Positions 1-10,200 of a DNA stretch of 64,000 bases are shown one piece after another. Origin of the DNA: Metallyticus violacea (Eukaryota; Arthropoda; Insecta; Mantodea; Metallyticidae); assembly GCA_030762175.1 (NCBI GenBank), contig CM060830.1, positions 48,260,501 to 48,324,500 on the forward strand. The letters run 5' to 3'. The translations under genes were made by a program, and so were the position numbers. Under the pieces are notes generated by a model, which had not been told where the DNA came from, did not search any database, and worked only from the letters and a program-made list of their open reading frames with translations. Each line of letters opens with the position of its first letter. The stretch's first letter is position 1.

Positions 1-310
1 ATGGAAGCGTATTCTTGGGACTTGTTTGCTGGAGCCGAGGTTAATTTGCACGTTTGCTGGGATGTTGTTGCGGCTGCAGCTTAACGTTCCCGAAACTGGG
101 CTCGCGAGACAAACGCCGCTGCCGCCGGAACTTCGTTATTTCGAGCCTCGTTACGAGGGAAAGGATATGGCCTCGCCACCGAGCGCGGTTTAAACAGGCA
201 TTTCATAGCATTAGCATACATACACTTGTAGAAACAAGAGGGAGATACTTGACCTCGCTGCCACTGTCTTTAAGTGGGAATCACGACGCAAGCACATGGT
301 AAGCTTCACT
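1..310 (+). other. GC-richer islet with an 82-codon open frame ending on a donor-like site
   Basis: Clearly richer in G+C than the flanking DNA. A forward frame is open from an ATG at 54 and its stop (TAA) lies inside a donor-like sequence, ACATG|GTAAGC, at about 298/299. The predicted peptide is Arg- and Cys-rich with no recognised domain. No convincing acceptor lies upstream inside the window. It could be part of an exon or a unique noncoding islet like several others here (790-990, 5790-5930, 24700-25330, 36950-37250, 42720-42990). No function is assigned. Confidence 0.25.
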
Positions 311-3059
311 GCTGCGCGTATCTTAAACAAACTGAGCGGAAGATTCTCTTCTGCAGGAAGAAATAAGCACTCGACACGACACATGCAAGCAGAAACAACG
401 ATATCCTTATAAAGCACAAACTCCTTACTTTTCTCTACATAGACAAAAGGGTCTAAGTTAGAGAAGGGCTTTGTTATAAGCAAAAGCGAAGATTATGCTG
501 TAAGATAAATAAAAGAGGAAGAAAGAGGATGAAAGTTGAACACGGTGTTGCAAAACTACAGAAAATATTGTCCCAGGCCATATTATTAGACCAGTTAGAT
601 ACACTAAAGTAGTTCTCGGATGCGGGGCAAGCTAAACTCACTGTATCGAAATATATCTTCTACATCCTTAATTTAATTAATTAAAATACAAACGAGAATC
701 GGGACTAAGGTATCTCTCAATCATTCTAGCGACCTGACTTAAAATATCATTTTTAATACGTGGTAAACTGTTCGAATCTACATCAACTTATCGCCGGACT
801 ACAAGATGGCCCAACGCAATGTATAGCGGCACGTCCTCTCTCTTCCAAATCCGAAGTTCCGCCACGCTAACAGCCAGTAGTCACCCCACTGCGCATGCTC
901 AGTATTAGTCTCTCCATCTCTTTCACGTGTATTGCACAAAACAGTAACTGATTGGCCACTTGGCGCTGGCATACCTAATTGCCCCCCTCCCATAAGGTGA
1001 TGTTAAAAGATCAATGAATTATACTCACCAGTATGAGAAAATTATCACAAGTAATCGCTACCGCTGGATTTTCTAATACCAACTGAGAAAAAGAAATGTC
1101 TCTTATTTTTCTTTGTGTTCTGTGGTTTGGAATTTGCACATTTGAGGCATCATCAAAGCGCTTTGAAGAACCCTCCGTTTTTGTTGCTATCAATAGTTCC
1201 CCAATGCATCTAGCAAAAGTGGATGTGTGTCCAGGAATTATCTAAATGAGGTATAGAGTTGGCTACAGTGACCACAAGACAAATGCACGTTACGTGATAA
1301 AACGAATTTAATAATTTTTTTCGATAATTTCACTCTGTAATCCAATTGTGATTGGTTCGTTTATTGGTCGATTTTAAGATGATGTCTCATGAATGAAATA
1401 GTCCGGTAAATGCATCTCTAAATACCTTCACGGTGACTTGATACAATTTTTTTGATGTGGATCTTTTTCCACCATGAAGTTTATTAAGTCTGACACTGGT
1501 GTGTGCTACTGACACAATCATTGTGAGTTGTAAGGGTGCAAACATCGCCGCTTATTTTACGCGGATTCGCGCAAAGCGTATGTGCTTTTATTTCGAAACG
1601 ATGACAATCTGTCACTATATGCCTGGGAATATGTTACTGAAAACTCGATGCAGTTCATCGCGCGAGATGTTACGGATATCTCTTCTGATGGAATAAAGGA
1701 TTTCTTAGCTTGAGGGTCAGCTGGGCATGTTGTGTTATTGTAATGTGTATTAATTAAAATAAAATACTATTTCTAAGAAAAATTTACAAAAAATAAGAAT
1801 GAAGTTAAAGATACAAAATTGCATTTCTTTCATGATATTGGCAGTTTGTTTCATATTTGTTTTGTATTTAGTGTACATTTCACATTTCTGATATTATTTG
1901 TCTGCTGTATTCATATTTAAATAACAGGATAGGTATGTGTAATAAAATAATTAAATATCTATATGTATTAAAATTAACAAAATATGAACAAAATGCGTAT
2001 TAAAATGGTGCATAAAATATGCCTATTTCAACAAAAGTTCATGCTATTATAGGTCCAGTTAGAGACGTATTGCATAACATAGAACAAGAATTTAACGATC
2101 TTGCTATTGCTGTTAAACAGTTCAGTATTACAAGTTGATTATATTTATACTCTTATGACAAGTGTATATTTTCGAAACAGTGGGCTACAAAAAGTTGCTT
2201 ATTTAAAAAGCGGAACTACATTTGTCTCTTAAAATTTCTTTGTACTCATTAAAACTGTACTCAACAGCACAATAAATAATGGGAACTACTCTAAACCTAG
2301 CAACATCTTGTTTACCATTTGTTTACCACTTAAAATGACACTGCACAGCTCTCTAAGGCCTTGATTCTTGTCTAGCATTGTGTTCAACTTTATTTTCACT
2401 ACTTCTGCGATAAAATTCGGTCACATTCCTCAATATGTTAAGGCTTTCTGATGGAGGGGAGCTGTTACTTTTGGAAGGCATTTAGAGCAGTTGTACTGTA
2501 CAAGAAATTTGTATGAAGGTATGCTGATCAGAAAAAACGGACTTTGGAATTCAATGAAAGAAACGCTATTCAGAGTCTAAAATACTCAACACATTATTGA
2601 TAGCTTCATTGTTCACTAAATAATGTTCTACTGCCCCATCACCTTTCTTGTATTACACATTTCATAGAAACAGCAGAGCCAGTCTTGAAATAAAGAATAT
2701 AAAATGATTTTCATTTAAGAAAAATTTTGAAACAATAAGAAATATTTCGAATATAATTTGATTGGTGTAAAGATATGTAAGTTTATCTCTAATACGTAAC
2801 GTATGTATACCCGAAAAGATTAACAAATATGGAGAGTAATTATTTTTTAAATAATTTCAAATGACCTTATTCATAAACATGAAAAAATGTTAATTGTAAC
2901 TAATAAAACATATAAACCCTATACCTGTATATAAATATTTTTCTCTACGACCCTCTCTTGTAAATATTGTCTTTATTGGAATTCTAAAGGGAACAATTCT
3001 CCGCCATGCAGGAGCTACGTAAACTAAGCGAATTCCTCAGCAAGTCGAATTTGTGAAGG
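311..3059. other. No gene recognised; AT-rich unique sequence with one splice-flanked candidate
   Basis: Apart from the candidate micro-exon at 1029-1082 and a short GC-richer patch at about 790-990, I see no coding region, transposon protein or tandem repeat. Most of 1700-3000 is AT-rich sequence with short A/T runs. Confidence 0.6.
1029..1082 (-). CDS. Candidate 54-bp internal exon (unknown protein)
   Basis: On the minus strand, an excellent acceptor (polypyrimidine tract ending TTTCTTTTTCTCAG) and an excellent donor (CTG|GTGAGTATA) bracket exactly 54 bp, or 18 codons. Only the zero-phase frame is open; the other two have stops. The peptide reads LVLENPAVAITCDNFLIL. The open frame continues upstream through the acceptor, as often happens by chance with pyrimidine tracts. 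I do not recognise the protein. If real, it would belong to a minus-strand gene whose other exons may lie at higher coordinates. It may equally be a pseudo-exon, since such decoys are frequent in introns. Confidence 0.35.
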
Positions 3060-3765
3060 ATATTACAGAGCTCTAGAGCGCTTTTTAAAATTCGGTTTTC
3101 AGGTATATTCCCACTCCGGATGGTCCGATTTCCATGATTTTCAGAAATCGTTTTTTTTTTATTTTATTTAAATGGAATATACCGGGTTTTGTTGCGAAAA
3201 AAAAAACAAATATTGGTGCCACGGGAGCGATTTTTAAATTTTAGGTCTCAAGGAAACCCCACTTTTATTATCTTAATGTCGTCGATATTCAGAAGATATT
3301 TTTCTTATTTCATTTCAAAGGAATATACCGAGTTTCGTTGAGAAAAACAAAAATTTCGCTTTAGGTTAAACCCCACTCTTTAAAATTCAGTGTTTTTCTA
3401 ATGGTACAATGTTCATAATTTTCAGAGATTATTTTTATTATTTTATTTAAATAAATGCTTCAAATGTTGGAAATCAAAAAATATCGGTGCCGCTAGAGCA
3501 ATTTTTAAATTTTCAGTTTAAAGTAAACCCCCTTCTAATAGTCTGATTTCGCTGATTTTCAGATACATTTTTTTTCAATAGCATCTAACGAGTTTGTTGA
3601 AAAAATCAATAATTGCGGCCACTAGAGCGTTTTTTAAATTTTTGCTTTAGGTTAACCCCCACCCTTTAATAGTCCAATGTTGCTGGTTAAGGATCTTATT
3701 AATATTTATATGCCCAGTTTCGTTGACAAAAAAAAAATTGCAGCCGGTAGAGCGTTAACACACAC
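3060..3765. repeat. Degenerate tandem repeat, about 125-150 bp units
   Basis: The phrase 'TAGAGCGATTTTTTAAATTT' and variants recur near 3077, 3227, 3497, 3626 and 3751. Each is followed by a 'GGTTAAACCCCCACT'-like stretch, then 'AGTCCGATTTCGCTGATTTT'-like sequence, and then 'AGTTTCGTTGA' before the next unit. A shortened unit near 3350 fills the longer gap between 3227 and 3497. Units have diverged by substitutions and indels. Satellite-like repeats of this style are common in insects. No coding potential. Confidence 0.75.
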
Positions 3766-3794
3766 ACATACACACGTAAAATGTGTTTTTAATC

Positions 3795-4260
3795 TCATTC
3801 TGATGTCTAGTAAAAATAGGATCGATGGAGATTTGAAGAAATCTTTCAAAAATATTTTCATGGGTACAACCGCAATGGTACATTCCTTCGGAATTCGCTA
3901 AGAACCGCATGGCATAAGATGAGTAGAAGGTTGTCTTCGTCTTTTGTACCACGACTGCGGGCAATGGAAGAACACGATTGAGGAACTTCCGAACATTCCT
4001 ATGAAAACACGAAGAAGATCCGTCCATTTGTAAAATGTAGTTGTTGTATTCAGTGTCCAAATGTGGAATCAACCCGTGTTCCAATATGTTCTGGTTTGAT
4101 TCGGTGAAGAAAAACGGGTTGGAAACTTTCTCCGCAGACACCATCCAGCAAAACATTAACTTTCGTGAAGTCTCGTTAGTACTTTATGGGGTCTCGGCTC
4201 TCCAGATATGTATATTGTGATGATTCACTTTGCCATGATGTGAAATGTGAGTTCATCGCT
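3795..4260 (-). pseudogene. IS630/Tc1-mariner-type (DDE_3) transposase relic
   Basis: Minus-strand reading gives fragments aligned to the C-terminal half of insect IS630-like transposases: a 'KVNV' strand, then 'FFFTES', 'LIPHLDTEYNNYILQMDG' (the QxDGAPPHF catalytic motif, here QMDGSSSCFH), 'FHRNVRKFLNRVLP', and degraded equivalents of the 'WPPRSPDLTPCDFFLWG' block at the low-coordinate end. Frameshifts and stops break it. The third catalytic acidic residue cannot be identified. Sequence related to the N-terminal side probably continues towards 4300-4560 but is too decayed to define. No terminal inverted repeats located. Confidence 0.7.
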
Positions 4261-4889
4261 TAAGATCTTCCTTCATCTTCTGCTGCATTTCAACACGAAA
4301 ATGACTTCTTGTATCATAATTCCAGGTCATACTGCAACAGAATATTACACTGCTTACTTCAACACCCCCCATACAGCCTTCGGCATGTTTAATTCTGTCC
4401 TTGCTCTAGGTACTTCATCAGAAGACTGCGCTGAAACGCCTCACGCACTTTTATCGGAAACACTTGCCTAGACATTCAGTGTCCAAAACCTGCCAATGTC
4501 ATTATCATGCGTCCTTTTCAAACAGAATACGAAACTCCTCTGCATTGTAATAACAGATTTGCATAACTCGACACAGAGCACACAGCTTGCTTTCTCCTGC
4601 TGATCATTTTGCAAACTGTGCACCTATAAGTCACATAAACTATCTCAGCTCAAATTTGGGCAGCTGCTCTTTTGTATAAGATAAGAAATAGGTATTTTAT
4701 TTGCATACCTTCAGCTCCAATTCTTTAACAGTCTGAAGAAGCGTGCAACCACAGCTTAATTACAAGGGCCTAAGTAAAGAGTATCTGACACCTTAAAATG
4801 CAGTGTTAACCACCTATCAGCAGGATAAGGTTGGAACACTCCTATAATATTCTAAATTATTAAAATATATTCCAAATCTAGCTTTTACA

Positions 4890-5240
4890 AGCTACCATAA
4901 TCTCAGAAACAGTATATCTTTATAAAAAATACAACAAGAACAGGAACCAAAACAAGAAAAAAAATATAAAGAAATAAGTGTGCGAATTACAATATAAACA
5001 ATTAAGAAAAAGCACGAGAACAGGAAGGAAAATATTAAGCTCAGAATGTGACAAAAATAAATATAAAGGGAAGATAGTGAAAAGGGGAAAGAAGAAAAGG
5101 AAACACGATAACAGTGAAAATAAAAAGACAAAATAGATAAAAGAAGAAGGTGAATAAAAGGAGATGCATGACAAAATATGAGTATAAAAATATATAACAG
5201 CTAAAATGGGAAAAAAGAAGCAGTTACAGGAGGAATAATT
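4890..5240 (+). repeat. Purine-rich low-complexity tract
   Basis: The plus strand is dominated by A and G (runs such as GGGGAAAGAAGAAAAGGAAA), which gives long artefactual minus-strand frames rich in F, S and L. It sits directly 5' of a SINE2 insertion. Similar composition resumes beyond the SINE. Confidence 0.7.
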
Positions 5241-5248
5241 GTTGATAT

Positions 5249-5523
5249 GATTTATTTACGGACGCTCTTTAACATTTCAGGTCATCAGGTCTCATTCAAT
5301 TCAGGATATGAAACGGCCGACAAATTTTGCTCAGAGGTCTCTTTTTTCAAACTTGAAGAACTTTTACATGCCATAAATAAACGACATGGAACCCACAGCT
5401 ATACTTCCCTTCAGAAGGAAGCCATATTTAGGATTTTTGCACCTTCGATCTAGGTCGGGATTGAACCTGCGATCTTGGGTTTAAGAGGCAAGTATAATTA
5501 CCAGTGCACCACCAGGGCCGACA
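5249..5523 (-). mobile_element. SINE2, near full length
   Basis: Read on the minus strand, it begins with a tRNA-like head: GGCCCTGGTGGTGCACTGG (A-box-like), a 'CTTGCCTCTTAAACCCAAGA' region and a B-box-like GGTTCAATCCCGAC. The body includes 'GGCTTCCTTCTGAAGGGAAG' and 'CTCTGAGCAAAATTTGTCGG'. It ends 'GACCTGAAATGTTAAAGAGC' then 'GTCCGTAAATAAATC'. The same architecture is seen at 47664, 54478, 58276 and 61671. The terminal (TAAA)-like tail suggests mobilisation by an RTE-like LINE (inference). It splits a purine-rich tract. Confidence 0.8.
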
Positions 5524-6330
5524 GAGAAAGAGTAAAATTTAGAAGAAATGACATAAACAAAACTAAAAACCAGTACAGGCGGAGGAAGGAAGTACAAAAG
5601 AAGGCTGCAGAGAATGAAAAGAAAGGGAAGTAGATAAAGGGGGAATTTTAAAGGACAATAAAGGAGAAGGAGTTAAAAGCAGACACAATGACAGGGTAGG
5701 AACAAAGAAGTGAAAGAAGAGGTGAAGAAAAGTAAGAGAAGAGGTAAAAAAAAAACCCAAAAGAGGAAGAAAATAAGCTTTAACAAGCAGCGTTGCTTTC
5801 TCAAACCACGAGCGGTGGAAGCCGAGAATATGGAAACGACCGTAGCTGCCGCATCGACTCTATCTGGAAACTAAAGGGCGTCCTCTCCGTGAACGACTCT
5901 TTGAAACGTTTCCTGTATAGCCCATGCATTTTCACTACAGCAGAGAAAATAAAACTGGGAAGAAGAGAATGAACCTTAGCAGAGATTTAAAAAAAATTGG
6001 GGAAGTAGGAAAACGAGGGTTAGATAGTGGTGAAGGCATCTTCAGAGAAACACACGCACATAATATACATCCATTTAATATGAGCAAGAGAAAAACGAAC
6101 TTACCCTAAACGGAGAACTTAAAAGGATTTACTCCGCTTCTATCTAACGGGGCTGTTTTCCGGAAGAGGGAAGGAAGGACGGATTTGTGGTGGAGGTCGT
6201 TTGGGGCAGGTCATTAAGAAACTCGATAAATTATACTCGAAAGGAAGTAGAAAGAGACAAGAGGAAGATTGTCATTGGAAGAGATACATGAAGAAACAAG
6301 TACAAACTGCATGGAAAGGGGAAAAAAATG
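5524..6330 (+). repeat. Purine-rich sequence interrupted by a GC-richer islet
   Basis: 5530-5775 and about 5930-6330 are strongly A/G-biased on the plus strand. 5790-5930 is GC-richer unique sequence. No coding call is supported; the frames seen here are compositional artefacts. Confidence 0.6.
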
Positions 6331-7529
6331 AACAAAGGAACTTGAGGGCACTCTTTGAAAGTAAATAAGTTTTTATTTACCGTTTCTCTGATTAAAAGCG
6401 TTTTCCTCTTCATCTATGCTTGGCGGCTCTTTATTTTCCCTCTTTGAACTTCGCCTTTCATTGGCTTTAGAGAGGCGATTTAATTGCTTCTGAAAAGCTG
6501 TAAATCCATCTAGAGGCGTTGTATATTAGTGTGAATGAAATGATTGTGAAAAGTATATGCAAAGGCGTTAAACTTGAGTTCTCCCTTTAGGAAACAAATA
6601 TCTCTATTTTTGCGGTTATCGCAACATTTTACACGATGTCTGTGTCAGCCTTGAGATCCAATGCCTTGACCTCTTCTTTCAGGGAAGAAACAGCTTCGCA
6701 GTGTTGCAACATCTACTACACATTGTCATGTTTTCCGGTATATTCCAGTTTCATCGACCAAACAAACGTTTTCTTGGTCTTCCTGCTTTTTAATTGCAGC
6801 TGATCTATAAACAGACGATCATCTGGCATTGTAGACACACAGTAGTGCTTATACTTCTAAAATTTTTGTTTATGGTTTTATAATATTTAATTCTTCTCTT
6901 AATATCTGCTTCATTTCTAAGACCATCTCGGTGAAGCTTTCATATTTTCAAACCAAAAGTAGAATAACACAAGAGAGTGAATTAGCAGATTGTGTGAGAG
7001 CGTTGAAAGCTACAAATGCACCCACCACATCCAAAAAGTGCGTCGACTTTTGTTAAAAAGGAGAAAATGGCGGCGTAATGTGCTGACATCACGGTTATAC
7101 CAACGGCAAGAAACGCGATAGATCGGAGCGAACAGCAGGAGACATAAGGATAAAGCTGGAAAAATGAAAATTCGTAAACAATTCACACACACACACTAAC
7201 TACCTAACATAAAATGAATCCTATAAACCCGAGAACCCAATGGCTTACTGCTGATTGTTACGACCTTGCGGCTTCCGCTCACCTCCTTATCGATGTTATA
7301 CTAACATTACATAACGATTGGTAGCTCTGAGTAAACAAGAAACGGTTGAAATTGACGCACAGAGCCCCCTGGTAGGGAAAATGGAAGATACTTACATGCG
7401 AACGTGATGGTGTGAAATTTTGTTATATTATTAACGCATCATCGAAGTCAATGGAACTACTGACTGCAAACTGTTCACATCGCGCTCTAATATTTCTCTG
7501 TTCACTCTTGTATTACACGTGTTATAATG
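6331..7529. other. No gene or repeat recognised
   Basis: Mixed-composition sequence with a short CA run near 7183-7196. A strong donor-like site on the minus strand (CGCAT|GTAAGTATC, near 7390-7402) has no convincing partner acceptor and no open frame beyond a few codons. Confidence 0.6.
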
Positions 7530-7563
7530 TCTCCACTCACTTTCCTCTTATTTTAGGTAAGCT
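7530..7563 (+). other. Ratchet-like acceptor/donor junction (plus strand)
   Basis: A pyrimidine-rich stretch ends TTCCTCTTATTTTAG and is followed at once by GTAAGCTAA, with the junction at 7556|7557. A 3' splice site fused directly to a 5' splice site is the signature of zero-length 'ratchet' exons described in long Drosophila introns. Here the last acceptor base triplet is TAG rather than CAG, so the match is weaker than the one at about 34731. Confidence 0.35.
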
Positions 7564-7880
7564 AATCCGGTTCGTTGCTGACTGCTGGCCGGGAGGCTTC
7601 CCAGCACCTGAATAGGATTTTTTGTTTTTTAAGAAGGTATGGAACGAGTTTCACTCAACCTCGTGAGGACAATTGGGAAACTGCGATGGAGAGGTGGCGA
7701 TCTTCCATCACGAAAGTCGCATGATAGGCGACCTGCCGGCATGCTGATCACATGCCCCTCTGCAATACTGCCCTCAATAAATGAAATGGTAAGACGGAGA
7801 TAGAGGAAGCAGAGGTTGCTGCGGCAGGCCAAGTCTCACCCCGGACTGTAGTGCCAAATGATAAGAAGAAGATAGGAACC
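7564..7880 (+). repeat. GC-richer probable dispersed repeat, unclassified
   Basis: The composition shifts sharply upward in G+C ('GCTGGCCGGGAGGCTTCCCA', 'GCATGCTGATCACATGCCCC'). The second motif resembles a block I associate with dispersed repeats in polyneopteran insects; this is memory-based and weak. No second copy was found in the window, and no protein is apparent in any frame. Confidence 0.3.
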
Positions 7881-8214
7881 GAAAAAGAAAATTGTTCTTG
7901 GGGAAATTGACTGATGGAAGTAAAGGTAAATAAAGTGCATGCTTTAGTGCTGGGTAAAGTAAAGGTGTAATGTTGCAAGAAAAAACGTGAATTTAAAGAT
8001 GGTTAATGTAGCAAAAGTGCTGCTGAACAGAAATCTCAGAAATGCATTTTAGGCCTTTAAGTGTTATTATGACAATCAATCGAGGACAGCTCGATTTCTC
8101 GGAATTGTAATTTTCAAAACTGTTTACATTATAATTTTTACAGCTTTTAAGATAGCTGAAGACAGTCTGTTATTTTTTAGGAAAAAGAAACTGAGCTTCG
8201 GCTCTTATACTGTG

Positions 8215-8748
8215 CTAAAAACTAATTTTAGAAAAGAAATAATCCTACATTTGAACGTTGCATATTTTAACTATTGAGGTTCTGTTTTTAGATTTAATGT
8301 TACATTTACAGTAAAGAAAATATTATTAGAAAGCTTCAAAATCTTAGGAATAATTATCTAAACTTGTTATGTATAAATCTAAAATTTTGAAAATTCATAA
8401 TTTCAAAATTTAATAACACGAGAGAATATTTTAATTTTATAACTAGGTTTTGAATATTAGGCATATAGCATTTATTATTCTTTGTCTCCCTATGAGAGTT
8501 AAGTGCAGTATGCCTAATGTTCCTGGCTATAAAATTATATTCCCTAATGTTATTAAATTTTGAAAATATGAGTTCTCAAAATGTTATATTTTGCACAAAA
8601 GCTTTAGAAAGTTATTCCCAAGATTTTTAAGGCTTCGAATAATATTTTAATTATACAAATAACATTAAATCTACAAACAGAACCTCAATAGTTAAAATAT
8701 GTACAATGCAAAGGTAGATTTATTTATTTTCTGAATTTGGATTTTTAA
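8215..8748. mobile_element. Long imperfect palindrome (foldback/MITE-like)
   Basis: The left arm (about 8215-8470) and right arm (about 8500-8748) are reverse complements over roughly 250 bp each. For example 'CATATTTTAACTATTGAGG' at 8260 matches inverted 'CCTCAATAGTTAAAATATG' at 8684-8702. 'TTCAAAATTTAATAACA' and 'ATTAGGCATA' also recur inverted nearer the centre. The central loop is only a few tens of bases. Arms have diverged by substitutions and small indels. No coding sequence. Clear target duplications were not found. Confidence 0.8.
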
Positions 8749-9424
8749 ACGCATTTTTCGCACTCCCCTAATGCAAGTGTTACATAAAAAAAATCATAAA
8801 TCAATAGTAATGATCTGAAACACAACTTGAGTTGTGGGGTTGTATGCAAGCGAACATTTCATCTTTAACCGCCCTATGCGAGGAAATCTTTATCCTGGAG
8901 ACGTTTCATTAAAAGTTCTCTTTCGGTTCGCAATGAAAGTTGCATGTATTATGAGAGCAAACGAACGTTGCTGTAATGAAAATGAATACATTTTCCTAAT
9001 GAAACATTAACAAGAATATGTTTCTTGAAATCCATGGCACATGAAGGTCTCCGGAGATGTTCTAATGGTTTTTGTTTCAGCTTGTTATACACCAGTACTT
9101 TCTGAGGCACTTAGAAGCTAATTCCAGTGGAACACTGGCGGGAATTGTACTCATGGGAACTTTCTCAAACGTTCAAATGGAAAGGTTCAAATTAAAGAGT
9201 CGGGAATGAGGCGTAGAGATGGAAATTCAAATACCGCGATCTTGCTAGATAGACTTATCAGGCCGTTATTTTATTTCTACAGAACAATACGAGCATTAAT
9301 TATTAATTCATCTTGACTATATCTTTTATATGAGGGATTTTCTGTAAGCCCTTGCAAAAATAGAGAAGATATAATTTTTCGAATAATATTCAACATTATC
9401 TTCTCTGAAATCTATACCTTTATT
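8749..9424. other. No gene recognised; GC-richer islet at about 8870-9250
   Basis: Unique-looking sequence with balanced composition between two AT-rich blocks. No splice-flanked open frame or transposon motif was seen. Confidence 0.55.
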
Positions 9425-9690
9425 TCAATAATTTTCTTCTTTGTTCCATCAATAAAATTCTATTTCTTCACCTCTATAAGATATGCATTTGTTTCTTCAT
9501 TTGATGAAATTTTCTTTTCTGCTAGCAATCTTCATATTGGGGTAGACGAAGTAATCAAAGGGAGCCAAATTCGATGAGTACGGAGGATGAAGGATTTCAT
9601 ATTCACTCATCCATAAATTAATGATGCATACTGTGAAATTTGGCAAATCCATTCTCGATAGGTTCATCAGTGAACAATATAGCAAGTAGA
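9425..9690 (-). pseudogene. mariner transposase C-terminal relic
   Basis: The minus strand encodes LHPPYSSNLAPFDYFVYPN, the mariner HPPYSPDLAPSDYxLFPN block in which the third catalytic Asp is retained (FDYF). It is followed after a frameshift by 'ISSNEETNAYL', matching the family's 'FSSNEEV' segment. Upstream sequence to about 9830 may be further decayed transposase. Stops and frame changes rule out function. No terminal inverted repeats were located. Confidence 0.75.
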
Positions 9691-9834
9691 AAATACTGAC
9701 CCTGAGTAAATATATATAGTAAACAACAGCTAAATTGTTTTCTGGTGGAAAAATCTGTTTTACTGGATTGGAATAGTAAGAACGAAGAGTATTTTGCTAC
9801 TTTAGCGTTCCATTTGTGTATAAGCTCCAATGGA

Positions 9835-10200
9835 CACTCTGGGAGGAAGGAATAAGGTATGCGAGATTCCGGGCATCCAGGATACAGGGGCGATGCGCAC
9901 GGACATAGACGGAGCCCCTAAACATAACACTCTGTCTTCGGCAGAACTCCTTAAAAGGTCAATTTCCATACTAGAAAACTTCCAAGGCGCAAGTCACCAT
10001 GATACCGCACACAGCACCAATCTCCTCATGCTAGCAATTTTGCTCTTGTAATAGTACAAAGGGAAGGAAATTACATGAATTGGGAAAACAGAAAATTTGT
10101 GAAAAGGTAAGATCCATTCGCGTAAGCGACTAGGAGATACCATGAAAATACTTAAGTTTAGGATGGTCGGCTGCGAGGGGTTTGAACCCAAGCCAAAACT
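9835..10200 (+). repeat. Unclassified dispersed repeat (two copies in window)
   Basis: Segments such as GGAGGAAGGAATAAG, 'ATTCCGGGCATCCAGGAT' and 'TTCCAAGGCGCAAGTCACC' recur in order, diverged, at 61465-61650. Near 10175 a B-box-like 'GGGTTTGAACCCAA' may belong to the same unit. No protein seen. Possibly another SINE or a transposon end. Confidence 0.4.

Noticed and set aside
1..84. Short frame opening at base 1 (ATGGAAGCG...) as a gene start
   Set aside because: Stops after 27 codons; the window start is arbitrary and there is no supporting context.
4892..5174. Minus-strand F/L-rich frames as transmembrane proteins
   Set aside because: Same purine-tract artefact as at 43976.
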